Assembly: GCA_947631405.1 (NCBI GenBank)
Contig: CANRLC010000003.1
Location: 44,804-108,803 of the forward strand
DNA from: an uncultured Clostridia bacterium
GTDB taxonomy: Bacteria > Bacillota > Clostridia > Christensenellales > Aristaeellaceae
Length of the DNA stretch: 64,000 nucleotides
Direction: 5' to 3'
Numbering within the stretch: the stretch's first letter is position 1; every line of letters begins with the position of its first letter. Both the position numbers and the translations under genes were made by a program. The notes beneath the pieces are model-generated. The model saw only the letters and a program-made list of their open reading frames with translations, did no database searches and was not told the origin of the DNA. Of the stretch, positions 7,991-16,311 are shown piece after piece.

Positions 7991-8896
7991 ATGGGCGCAA
8001 CGCTTCTGATTATGGCCGCGGGCATGGGTTCGCGCTACGGTGGGGATAAGCAGGTGGACGGGCTTGGCCCGAACGGCGAGATTCTGATGGAGTACTCCAT
8101 CCACGACGCCGTGCGCGCGGGGTTCGACCAGATCGTCTTCGTCATCAAGCCCGGCATGCGGGAGGCTGTCGCCTCGATCTGCGGCGACCGCATCGCTCAG
8201 CACACGCGCGTGGACTACGCCTATCAGGACTTTTCCAGCGTGCCTTCCTTTTACAGCATCCCGAAGGAGCGCACCAAGCCCTTCGGCACCGTTCACGCCG
8301 TGCTGGTCGCAAAGGACGCGATTGCGCAGCCCTTCGCCGTCATCAACGCGGACGATTACTACGGCGTCTCCGCGTTTAAGACGATCTACGACAAGCTGCA
8401 GACGCTGGCCCCCGAGGGCGAGGCGACCATGGTTGGCTACCAGCTGCGCAACACCGTCTCCAAGAACGGCACCGTCTCGCGCGGCGTGTGCAAGGCCGAG
8501 GACGGCATGCTGCAAAAGGTCGTGGAGACGCTCAAGATCAAGCTTTTCCCGGACGGCGCGATCCGCGACGTCGCCGAGGGCGAGCCGGGCGTGACGCTCG
8601 ACCCGCTGGCCCCCGTGAGCATGAACTTCTGGGGCTTCACCCCGTGGATCTTCGGGGAACTGGAGCGCTACTTTGACGCTTTCCTGCGCGGCCTCGCGCC
8701 CGACGCGATCAAGGCGGAATGCCTTCTGCCCGTGTTCGTGGACGAGATGATGCGCGCGGGCAAGCTGCGCGTGCCGATGCTGACCACGGACGCGACGTGG
8801 TTCGGCGTCACCTACAAGGAGGACAAGCCCGGCGTGCAGGCCGCCCTGCGCGCGCTGCACGAGAGCGGCGTCTATCCGCCCTCTCTGCACGCCTGA
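7991..8896 (+). CDS. sugar-phosphate nucleotidyltransferase-family protein
   Basis: A 301-residue protein of the NTP_transferase fold. The start MGATLLIMAAGMGSRYGGDKQ is the nucleotide-binding G-x-G-x-R loop, and FAVINADDYYG carries the metal-binding aspartates. The specific sugar or alcohol phosphate cannot be read from sequence, but activation of a precursor for surface polymer synthesis is likely. ATG 7991 follows GGGGAGGAG. A longer frame from 7973 would begin inside that site. The sensor kinase gene follows 66 bases later. Confidence 0.8.
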   Translation: MGATLLIMAAGMGSRYGGDKQVDGLGPNGEILMEYSIHDAVRAGFDQIVFVIKPGMREAVASICGDRIAQHTRVDYAYQDFSSVPSFYSIPKERTKPFGTVHAVLVAKDAIAQPFAVINADDYYGVSAFKTIYDKLQTLAPEGEATMVGYQLRNTVSKNGTVSRGVCKAEDGMLQKVVETLKIKLFPDGAIRDVAEGEPGVTLDPLAPVSMNFWGFTPWIFGELERYFDAFLRGLAPDAIKAECLLPVFVDEMMRAGKLRVPMLTTDATWFGVTYKEDKPGVQAALRALHESGVYPPSLHA

Positions 8897-8962
8897 CGCC
8901 GGCAACCCTTGGCCCGCGCGGCGAAAGAGCGTCCGCGCGGGTTTGCCTTATTCGGAGGAACG

Positions 8963-9937
8963 ATGAAGACCGAACGCATCGGCAGGATGCTTTCTGACAA
9001 GGTGCGCGGCGGCGTCAAACTGGCGAAGGCGGCGCACATCGCCATCGCCGTAAACCTCTTGGAGATCGCTGCGGGCGTGGCGATGGTGATCCTCGTCAAC
9101 CGCCTGCTCGGCGCTGGGGTGGAGGAGACCATCGCCCGGATGACGTCGCTGCTGTGCCTGACCATCGTGGGCTGGGGCGCGGCGACCGACATCGGCGCGG
9201 CGCTCACCAGCCTGCGCATGGTGCGCCGCACCGAGGAGCTGGAGGAGGCCTATCGCCAGCTGGAGAGCTTAAACCGCGAGATGCGCGCCCAGCGGCACGA
9301 CTTTCTCAACCACCTGCAGGTCGTCTACAGCCTGATCGAGATGCAGGAGCCGGGCGAGGCCCTCGGTTACATCGACAAGCTTTACGGCGACATGCAGCGC
9401 GTGAGCGGCATGCTGCGCACCGCCTGCCCCGCCGTGAACGCGCTGCTGCAAGCCAAGCTGGCCGAGGCCGAGCAGCGCGGGGCCGAGATGCGGCTCTCCA
9501 TCGGCGCCAAGTGGGACGACGAAAGCCTGCCCGCGTGGGAGCTTTGCCGCGTGCTCGCCAACCTGATCGACAACGCGTTGGACGCCGCGACCGCCGCGCC
9601 GCCGCAGGGCGGCAAGCCGACCGTGGAGGTCGTGCTGGGGGAGGATCTGCGCAGCTGGTTCTTCTCCGTGCGCAACAACGGCCCCGCCATCCCCAAGGAC
9701 GTGGAGCGGCGCGTCTTTGAGCCGGGCTTCACCACCAAGAAGAACGGGCAGGGCATGGGGCTGTTCATCGTCGGGCGGACGGTGAGCGAGATGGGCGGCA
9801 AAATCTCGCTGGAAAGCCGCGACGGCGACACCGTGTTTTCCGGGTTTATTCCCAGAAAGCGCCTGCAGCTGGGCGAGCAGACGCCCGAAAAGGGCGAGGA
9901 GTTACAAAAAATCGACAAATCGGGCGAAGAAATGTGA
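8963..9937 (+). CDS. membrane sensor histidine kinase (SpoOB-type dimerisation, GHKL ATPase)
   Basis: A 324-residue kinase with two hydrophobic segments (about 24-48 and 60-84) and almost no external loop, so it probably senses a signal within or near the membrane. A coiled coil leads to the phospho-acceptor H112 in AQRHDFLNHLQV, the pattern of SpoOB-like kinases that partner LytTR regulators. The ATPase part has the N box NLIDNALDAA and the G box GQGMGLFIVGR. GGAGG precedes ATG 8963. The LytTR regulator at 5335-6099 is a possible partner, but they are not adjacent. Confidence 0.88.
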   Translation: MKTERIGRMLSDKVRGGVKLAKAAHIAIAVNLLEIAAGVAMVILVNRLLGAGVEETIARMTSLLCLTIVGWGAATDIGAALTSLRMVRRTEELEEAYRQLESLNREMRAQRHDFLNHLQVVYSLIEMQEPGEALGYIDKLYGDMQRVSGMLRTACPAVNALLQAKLAEAEQRGAEMRLSIGAKWDDESLPAWELCRVLANLIDNALDAATAAPPQGGKPTVEVVLGEDLRSWFFSVRNNGPAIPKDVERRVFEPGFTTKKNGQGMGLFIVGRTVSEMGGKISLESRDGDTVFSGFIPRKRLQLGEQTPEKGEELQKIDKSGEEM

Positions 9938-9946
9938 ATTATGCTG

Positions 9947-9975
9947 TTGACAAATTAACAGTTTTGTAATAGAAT
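9947..9975 (+). promoter_or_regulatory. sigma-A promoter of the large wall-binding protein gene
   Basis: TTGACA at 9947-9952, 17-base spacer, TAGAAT at 9970-9975. Transcription should start near 9982, leaving a leader of about 108 bases. Confidence 0.85.
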
Positions 9976-9981
9976 TGTCGC

Positions 9982-10090
9982 AAGGTACGGTGAAGAAGGC
10001 CCTAGTCCGCGCATTTTTGGCGCGGCGAGGCCGGTATTCCAGTCGTCCCGCGCAGCCGCGCCGGGACACCGAAAGAGGGGAACAAGAGGT
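9982..10090 (+). promoter_or_regulatory. structured 5' leader, possible cis-regulatory RNA
   Basis: The leader of the 964-residue protein gene holds two good hairpins: CCGCGC/GCGCGG (about 10008-10026) framed by GGCC on both sides, and GTCCCG/CGGGAC (about 10044-10066). An AGAGGGGAACAAGAGG ribosome binding region follows. Wall hydrolase genes in Firmicutes often have c-di-AMP or c-di-GMP riboswitches, but I could not match the conserved cores of either, so the class is unassigned. Confidence 0.35.
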
Positions 10091-12985
10091 ATGAAGAAGA
10101 TCATGACAAGGCTGGCCGCGCTGACGCTGCTCTGCGTGCTGGCGATGATCGTCGTCGCGCCGTCCGCGAGCGCCGCCAGCTACAGCAAGGTGTACGGCGC
10201 CACGCTCGATCGCGTGCGCGTGCGCGCGTCCGCATCGACGAGCGCGACCATCATCGACAACATCATCAAGGGTGGCTGCGTGTACATCACCTCGTCCAAG
10301 ACGAGCGGCAGCACCGTGTTCGTGGAGGTCAAGTATCGCAACAGCGACGGCGACACCTCCACCGGCTGGGTCTGCCAGAGCAGCGGAAGCTCGAAGTATG
10401 TCGAGATTCTCAGCGCCAAGCAGGCCGAGAGCAAGTTCGGCGTGAAGGACGGCGCGCTGCCCAGCAAGCGCGTGGGCACGTTCAGCGCCAGCCAGCGCAA
10501 GAGCGGCTCCGGCTCCGGCTCCGGCAGCGGCGGCGCGTCCTCCGATACGGTCAAGGACGTGCAGACCAAGCTCAAGGCGCTGGGCTACTACTCCGCCGAG
10601 ATCACGGGCAACGTGGGCGCGAAGACCGAGACCGCGATCAAGAAATTCCAGAAGGATAACGGCCTGACCGCCGACGGCGTGATCGGCCCCAAGACGCTGG
10701 GCAAGCTCGACGCCGTCTACGCGTCGAAGGGCGGCTCCTCGTCCTCCGGCGGCTCCTCCGGCGGCACGATCAAGCTGGGCAGCTCCGGCAGCAACGTGAC
10801 CAAGCTCCAGCAGGATCTGAAGGAGCTGGGCTTCTATGCCGCCGAGATCACCGGCAACGTGGGCGCCAAGACCGAGGCGGCCATCAAGGCCTTCCAGAAG
10901 AAGCATAACCTCTCTGCCGATGGCGTCGCCGGGCCGGACACGCTTGCGGCGATCTCCGCCGCGCTGCGCGGCACCACCACCTCCACCGGCAGCACCACCA
11001 TCCTGCGCAAGGGCAGCCAGGGGAGCCGCGTCTCCCAGCTGCAGCAGGATCTGAAGACGCTGGGCTTCTATTCCGCCGAGATCACCGGCAACATCGGCAG
11101 CAAGACCGAGGCCGCGATCATGGCGTTCCAGCGCAAGAACGGGCTGACCGCCGACGGCATCGCCGGGCCGGACACGCTCGACGCCATCGCCGCGAAGGTG
11201 GGCAAGTCCTCCGGCGGCTCCGGCAGCTCCTCCAGCAGCGGGCTTCGCCTTGAATCGACGGGCAGCGCCGTCAGCGCGCTGCAGCAGAACCTGACCACGC
11301 TGGGCTACTACTACGGCGACATCACGGGCCACTACGGCAGCATGACCGAGGCGGCCGTGCGCAAGTTCCAAAAGGCACGCGGGCTGACCGCCGACGGCAT
11401 CGCCGGAAGCACGACCCTCGACGCGATCACCAGCGCGCTGCGCGCGAGCGGCGCGACCGTCGCGGGCGGCAGCTCCTCCTCCGGCGTGGGCACCTCGCTG
11501 CGCGAGGGCGACAGCGGCGCCGCCGTCACCGAGCTGCAGAACATGCTCAAGAAGGTGCTCAACGCCAACGGCAAGCCCTACTATTACGGCGAGGTGACGG
11601 GCCACTTTGGTTCGCTGACCCGGCAGGCCGTCCGCAAGTTCCAGGACGATCACAACCTCACCGTGGACGGCATCGCGGGCACCCGGACACTGAACCTGCT
11701 GCGCCAGCTTTCGGGCAGCAGCGCCAGCGCGGGCGACAGCTCCAGCTCCGGCACGGTCACCACGACCGATCAATCCTACGGGCGCATCATCAAGGACAAC
11801 GTGTACCTGCGCTCCTCCTACTCCACGACCTCTGCGCCGAAGGCGAGCCTGAGCAAGGGCACGCTGGTGCGCATCTCGCGCACGGTGGCCTCCGGCGATT
11901 CCCGCTGGTACTACATCAGCGTGACGGTCGGCGACTACGTCTACAAGGGCTACGTCCGCAGCGATATGATGGAGACCCTGACCGCCGAGCAGTACGCGCA
12001 GGCGGGCGGCGACGGCAGCGCGGGCGCGGGCGATCAGGAGACGCTGGGCATCATCCGCGTCACGGGCAGCAGCGTGAAGCTGCGCTACGCGCCGAACACC
12101 GACGCCACCGTCGTGGGCTACGCGAACAAGGGCGATACGTTCTACTATGTGGACGTCTCAGGCGGCTGGTATCAGACGCGCAACGGCTACTGGATCAGCG
12201 GCAGCTACGTCGAGGTTCTCAGCGGCAGCGAGGCGGATCAGTACATCGACTCCGACAGCAAGACCTCATATCGCCTCAACGACACCGGCTCGATGGTCAC
12301 CTACATCCAGCAGGCGCTGCAATACCTCGGCTACTACACGCGCGAGATCACCGGTCACTTCGGCAGCGGCACGCAGGAGGCCGTCCGGCGCTTCCAGCGC
12401 GACGAGGGCCTCTCCGCCGACGGCGTCGTCGGCCCGGATACGCTGGCCCGCCTGCGCGCGCAGTACTCCGGCGGGAGCACCGCGCAGACCGATTACAAGG
12501 ACGTCGCCTACAACATCAACTGGTTCACCTATAAGGAGAGCGTCTTCAACAAGCTGGGCCTCAAGCGGGGCAACGGCAAGAACGGCGAGGTCAAGCTGAC
12601 AGACCTGAAGACCGGGCGTTCCTTCAACATCTACGTCCAGTCCACCGGCAACCACGCCGACGTGGAGCCTTCCACGGCGAAGGACACCACGACGATGTGC
12701 GAGATCTTCGGCGTCTCCGACCCGAGCAAGATCAGCTACGTCCGCCGTCCGGCGGTGCTGACCGTGGGCGGTTACCAGTTCGCCTGCGCGATCTACGGGC
12801 AGCCGCACGGCTCGCAGGACATCACGAACAACAACTTCCCGGGCCAGTTCTGCCTGCACTTCCTGCATTCCAAGACGCACGGCACCAATCAGGAGTACTC
12901 CCTGAACGTCAACGCCGTGAACGACGCGGTGTCGCTCCTCAAGGACAAAAAGGTCAACGTGCTTGAGACCCCGCCCGCGCTCTGA
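10091..12985 (+). CDS. secreted multi-domain peptidoglycan-binding / SH3 protein with unknown C-terminal domain
   Basis: A 964-residue exported protein with a signal peptide ending near ASAAS (residue 30). It has an N-terminal SH3-like domain (about 32-105), five peptidoglycan-binding repeats (about 152-212, 227-290, 303-366, 384-448, 468-540), two SH3 domains (about 563-715), a sixth binding repeat (about 726-790) and a C-terminal domain of about 165 residues. Ser/Gly-rich linkers separate the units. The last domain has NIYVQSTGNHADVEP (from about 845) and GQFCLHFLHSKTHG (from about 917), whose His, Asp, Cys and His suggest a catalytic or metal site. I recognise this pattern from clostridial wall proteins but cannot name the domain. 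It probably acts on or holds the cell wall. Confidence 0.85.
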   Translation: MKKIMTRLAALTLLCVLAMIVVAPSASAASYSKVYGATLDRVRVRASASTSATIIDNIIKGGCVYITSSKTSGSTVFVEVKYRNSDGDTSTGWVCQSSGSSKYVEILSAKQAESKFGVKDGALPSKRVGTFSASQRKSGSGSGSGSGGASSDTVKDVQTKLKALGYYSAEITGNVGAKTETAIKKFQKDNGLTADGVIGPKTLGKLDAVYASKGGSSSSGGSSGGTIKLGSSGSNVTKLQQDLKELGFYAAEITGNVGAKTEAAIKAFQKKHNLSADGVAGPDTLAAISAALRGTTTSTGSTTILRKGSQGSRVSQLQQDLKTLGFYSAEITGNIGSKTEAAIMAFQRKNGLTADGIAGPDTLDAIAAKVGKSSGGSGSSSSSGLRLESTGSAVSALQQNLTTLGYYYGDITGHYGSMTEAAVRKFQKARGLTADGIAGSTTLDAITSALRASGATVAGGSSSSGVGTSLREGDSGAAVTELQNMLKKVLNANGKPYYYGEVTGHFGSLTRQAVRKFQDDHNLTVDGIAGTRTLNLLRQLSGSSASAGDSSSSGTVTTTDQSYGRIIKDNVYLRSSYSTTSAPKASLSKGTLVRISRTVASGDSRWYYISVTVGDYVYKGYVRSDMMETLTAEQYAQAGGDGSAGAGDQETLGIIRVTGSSVKLRYAPNTDATVVGYANKGDTFYYVDVSGGWYQTRNGYWISGSYVEVLSGSEADQYIDSDSKTSYRLNDTGSMVTYIQQALQYLGYYTREITGHFGSGTQEAVRRFQRDEGLSADGVVGPDTLARLRAQYSGGSTAQTDYKDVAYNINWFTYKESVFNKLGLKRGNGKNGEVKLTDLKTGRSFNIYVQSTGNHADVEPSTAKDTTTMCEIFGVSDPSKISYVRRPAVLTVGGYQFACAIYGQPHGSQDITNNNFPGQFCLHFLHSKTHGTNQEYSLNVNAVNDAVSLLKDKKVNVLETPPAL

Positions 12986-13020
12986 TCCCTACGACCTTCT
13001 CCGAATCCCCCTCTTATAGC

Positions 13021-13050
13021 GAAAGCGGCGCGCGCAAGCGCGCCGCTTTC
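13021..13050 (+). terminator. hairpin terminator after the wall-binding protein gene
   Basis: GAAAGCGGCGCG and CGCGCCGCTTTC form a perfect 12-base-pair stem around a six-base loop. There is no clear T run. Confidence 0.6.
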
Positions 13051-13065
13051 CGCATGCCGCGCGGA

Positions 13066-13094
13066 TTGACAAGCCCGGCGCGGCATGGTAAAAT
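13066..13094 (+). promoter_or_regulatory. sigma-A promoter of the MBOAT-SGNH operon
   Basis: TTGACA at 13066-13071, 17-base spacer, TAAAAT at 13089-13094, 53 bases before the MBOAT start. Confidence 0.85.
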
Positions 13095-13147
13095 CGACCG
13101 TGAACCGGGCGGCCCAAGGGCCGCCATGAAATACGGAGGGCAAGAGA

Positions 13148-14707
13148 ATGTCCCTGTTCGCGCTCACCGGGTACGGCCTTTGCTGCGCGGCCGTCTACCA
13201 CCTGTTCCCCAAAAAACTGCGCTATCTGGTGCTGCTGGCGGCCAGCTACGGCTTCTACGCCGCAAACGGCCTTGCGGGATTGCCGTTCATCCTCGCGACG
13301 ACGGCTGCGACGTATCTGGCCGCGTTGCGCATCGGCGCGATCGCCGCGAGCCTCAAGGGCCGCTTGCAGGGGGAGGGCGCGCAGCTTACGCGCGAGGAGA
13401 AGCGCCGCCTGCGCGCGCAGGCGAAGAGCCGGCAGCGCGCGTGGCTGATCGCGGCGCTGGCGCTGTGCTTCGGCCTGCTCGCCGTGCTCAAATACGCGGA
13501 CGACGTGCTGGGGTGGTTCGGCGGCTCCCCGCTAGGGCTGGTGCTGCCGCTGGGCATCTCGTTTTACACGTTCCAGTCCACCGGCTATCTGATCGACGTC
13601 TACAACGGCAAGTACCCGCCGGAGCGCCATCCGCTGCGCTACGCGCTGTTCGTGTCGTTCTTCCCCCAGCTGATTCAGGGGCCGATCGGCCGGTACGACC
13701 AGCTTTCGGAGCAGCTTTCCCAGCCGCACGACTTCGACTGGGACGGCTCCGAGCGCGGCGTGCTGCTGATCCTCTGGGGATTGTTCAAGAAGATGGTCAT
13801 CGCCGACCGCGCGCTGCCGCTCGTGGAACAGGTGTTTTCCGCGCCCATGGGCGCCTACGGCGGCGCGGCGGCGCTGGTGGCCGTGCTGTTTTACGCGGTG
13901 CAGCAGTATACGGACTTTTCCGGCGGCATCGATCTGGTCGCGGGCATCGCCGAGCTGTTCGGCATCCGCCTCGCGCCGAACTTCAAGCGGCCGTATTTCT
14001 CGGTCTCGCTGGGCGACTTCTGGCGGCGCTGGCACATCAGCCTCGGCAGCTGGATGCGCGACTATGTGTTCTATCCCTTCGCGCTGACGCGGCCGGTGAC
14101 CGCGCTCTCGAAGGCGGTAAAGCGCGTGAGCGCGCCGCTCGCCCGCGCGCTGCCCGCGGTGCTGGGCAACCTGCTCGTGTTCCTGCTGGTCGGCGTGTGG
14201 CACGGGGCCACGGCCAACTACATCGCGTGGGGGCTGTATAACGGCGTGCTGCTGGCGATCTCCGCCGCGCTGGAACCCGCATACAAGGCGTGGAACGCGA
14301 AGCACGCGCGGCTGTCCGCCTCCAAGGGCTTTTATGTGGCGCGTGTGCTGCGCACGTTCGTGATCGTCAACATCGGCTGGTTCTTCGACCGTTGCGCGCG
14401 CGCGGGCGACGCGCTGCGCATGATGGCGAGCGTCGTGACGGATTTCCGCCCGGCGCAGCTTGCGGGCGGCGCGCTTCTCGAGATGGGCGTGTCGGCGGTG
14501 GATCTGCGCGTGCTGGCGGTGGCGGTGGCGGCGCTGTTTGCCGTCTCCGTGCTGCAGGAGCGCGGCGTCGTGCTGAGGGACTGGGTCGTCCGCCGCCCGA
14601 TGCTCGTGCGCTGGTTCGTGCTGATCGGCGGTGTGGTATGCGTGCTGCTGCTGGGCGTGTGGGGTTCGGGCTTCAACGAGGCCGCGTTCCTGTATTATCA
14701 GTTCTGA
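13148..14707 (+). CDS. MBOAT-family membrane O-acyltransferase (AlgI/DltB-like)
   Basis: A 519-residue polytopic membrane protein. It carries the MBOAT core with FYTFQSTGYLIDVYNGK, FFPQLIQGPIGRYDQL, FSVSLGDFWRRWHISLGSWMRDY and the catalytic histidine H352 in VWHGATANYIAWGLYNG. Members move acyl (usually acetyl) groups across the membrane onto polysaccharides or wall polymers. The next gene encodes a secreted SGNH-like protein, the usual partner that completes transfer on the outer face. GGAGGG precedes the ATG. The substrate polymer cannot be told from sequence. Confidence 0.92.
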   Translation: MSLFALTGYGLCCAAVYHLFPKKLRYLVLLAASYGFYAANGLAGLPFILATTAATYLAALRIGAIAASLKGRLQGEGAQLTREEKRRLRAQAKSRQRAWLIAALALCFGLLAVLKYADDVLGWFGGSPLGLVLPLGISFYTFQSTGYLIDVYNGKYPPERHPLRYALFVSFFPQLIQGPIGRYDQLSEQLSQPHDFDWDGSERGVLLILWGLFKKMVIADRALPLVEQVFSAPMGAYGGAAALVAVLFYAVQQYTDFSGGIDLVAGIAELFGIRLAPNFKRPYFSVSLGDFWRRWHISLGSWMRDYVFYPFALTRPVTALSKAVKRVSAPLARALPAVLGNLLVFLLVGVWHGATANYIAWGLYNGVLLAISAALEPAYKAWNAKHARLSASKGFYVARVLRTFVIVNIGWFFDRCARAGDALRMMASVVTDFRPAQLAGGALLEMGVSAVDLRVLAVAVAALFAVSVLQERGVVLRDWVVRRPMLVRWFVLIGGVVCVLLLGVWGSGFNEAAFLYYQF

Positions 14708-14726
14708 CGCGGCGAGGAGACGAAGG

Positions 14727-16223
14727 ATGAAGAGAAAGCTACGGCGCGTTTTGCGCGGCGCGGCGTTCACGGCGCTGCTGCTGTGCGTGCTCGCGGGGGT
14801 CACGCGTCTGGTGGAGCGCAAGGCGAGCCGCACGCGGATGACGCCCTTTCTGCGCGATGCGGCGCAGTTTGACGTGCTGTTTATCGGCGATAGCCACGTC
14901 GTCAACGACGTGCTCCCGATGGAGCTTTGGCGCGATTACGGCATCGCCTCCTACAACATCGCCTCCTACGGGAACACGATGGCGGTCTCCTACTGGGCGA
15001 TGATGAACGCGCTCGACTACGCGACGCCCAAGCTGATGGTCATCGGCACGATGGACGTGGAACAAAACTACAAGCTCTCCGGCAGCAGCAGCGACGTACA
15101 CACCGCGCTGGACGCGTTCCCGCTGACGCTCACCAAGGCCCGCGCGATCGAGGATCTGATGAACGGCTACGCCGTGGACGACGACGGCAGATACTACGCC
15201 GACATGAAGGGCGAATACTATTTCACGCTGGGCAAGTATCACAGCCGCTGGAGCGAGTTGACGCCCAACGATTTTCACCCGGCGTTTACGTCGGCCAAGG
15301 GCGGCGAGCTGGCCGTGGGCGTAGCGACGCCGCGCGACTACGAGCTGATCGACGAGGGGCTGCTCATGGGGGAGGACACCGTGGGCTTTGACTACCTGCG
15401 CCGGATGATCGAGGAGTGTCAGCGCCGGGGGATCGACGTGCTGCTGACGAACCTGCCGTACCCGGCGACCGAGACGCAGCAGATGGCCTCCAACGCCGTG
15501 TACTATGTGGCGCAGGATTACGGCGTGGACTACCTCGACTTCGTGTACCTCGATCAGGTGGTCGATTACCGCTGCGACATGTACGATTCGTACTCCCATT
15601 TGAACGCCTCCGGCGCGCAGAAGGTGACGGATTATCTGGGCCGCTATCTGCGCGACCACTACGACCTGCCCGACCGCCACGAGGACGCGGCCTATCTCGA
15701 GCAATGGAACGCGGACTACGCCGAATATCTGCAGATGAAGCACGACGTGCTGCTGCGCGCGTGGCGCAACCTGAACTCGACGCTGATGCTGCTGCACGAC
15801 GCGGATTACAGCGCGTGCGTGGTGCTGGCGGGGGACTCGCCGCTCTACGCGGACGAGCGGGCGATGCGGCTCCTGCAAAACATCGGCCGATCGCACATCT
15901 TCGAGGAGGACGGCGCGTCGGCCTGGTCGGACGCGCTGGAGCCGCTCGGCGCGCTTTTTGACGCGGCGGCGGACGGCCTGCCGTACATCGCGCTGATCGA
16001 CCGGGGCGGCGAGCGCATGCGCATCGCCGACCGCGCGGGCGCGGGCGAGGCGTCCATCGAGGCGTCCTTCGGCCGCCTCGCGTTCACGGCGCAGGGCGGC
16101 GCGCTGCGCATCGCCGTGGACGGCGAGGAGATGCTCACCGAGATGCAGCTGGGCGATCAGCGCGCACTGGTGCTCGCCCTTGACAGCGCCACGGGCGAGG
16201 TCGTGGAGGCGCTGGGGTTCTGA
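14727..16223 (+). CDS. membrane-anchored SGNH-hydrolase-like protein, O-acylation partner
   Basis: A 498-residue protein with an N-terminal signal anchor (about residues 10-27). The SGNH block I is FIGDSHVVN with Ser56, and block V is D287-S-Y-S-H291, giving Ser, Asp and His of the triad. This resembles the DltD/AlgX/AlgJ type proteins that act with MBOAT transferases. The last 150 residues have no domain I recognise. The start follows AGGAGACGAAGG, 19 bases after the MBOAT stop, so the two are co-translated from one transcript. Longer in-frame extensions would overlap the MBOAT gene and were rejected. Confidence 0.85.
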   Translation: MKRKLRRVLRGAAFTALLLCVLAGVTRLVERKASRTRMTPFLRDAAQFDVLFIGDSHVVNDVLPMELWRDYGIASYNIASYGNTMAVSYWAMMNALDYATPKLMVIGTMDVEQNYKLSGSSSDVHTALDAFPLTLTKARAIEDLMNGYAVDDDGRYYADMKGEYYFTLGKYHSRWSELTPNDFHPAFTSAKGGELAVGVATPRDYELIDEGLLMGEDTVGFDYLRRMIEECQRRGIDVLLTNLPYPATETQQMASNAVYYVAQDYGVDYLDFVYLDQVVDYRCDMYDSYSHLNASGAQKVTDYLGRYLRDHYDLPDRHEDAAYLEQWNADYAEYLQMKHDVLLRAWRNLNSTLMLLHDADYSACVVLAGDSPLYADERAMRLLQNIGRSHIFEEDGASAWSDALEPLGALFDAAADGLPYIALIDRGGERMRIADRAGAGEASIEASFGRLAFTAQGGALRIAVDGEEMLTEMQLGDQRALVLALDSATGEVVEALGF

Positions 16224-16263
16224 GGGCCGAACGGGAAGACGGCGCATCTGACGAACGCATAGA

Positions 16264-16298
16264 AAGACGTCCCGCCGCGAGTTGCGGCGGGACGTCTT
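16264..16298. terminator. bidirectional hairpin terminator between the SGNH gene and mnmG
   Basis: AAGACGTCCCGCCGC and its inverted copy form a perfect 15-base-pair stem around GAGTT. It sits between convergent genes and can serve both. Confidence 0.85.
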
Positions 16299-16311
16299 AA
16301 CATCTGCTATT

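Noticed and set aside
9982..10090. c-di-AMP, c-di-GMP or guanidine riboswitch
   Set aside because: Hairpins are present but the conserved core sequences of these classes are not found.
9902..11773. Long minus-strand open frame of 623 codons opposite the wall-binding protein gene
   Set aside because: Ala/Arg/Gly/His-rich shadow of the repeat-rich gene, without family motifs or ribosome binding site.
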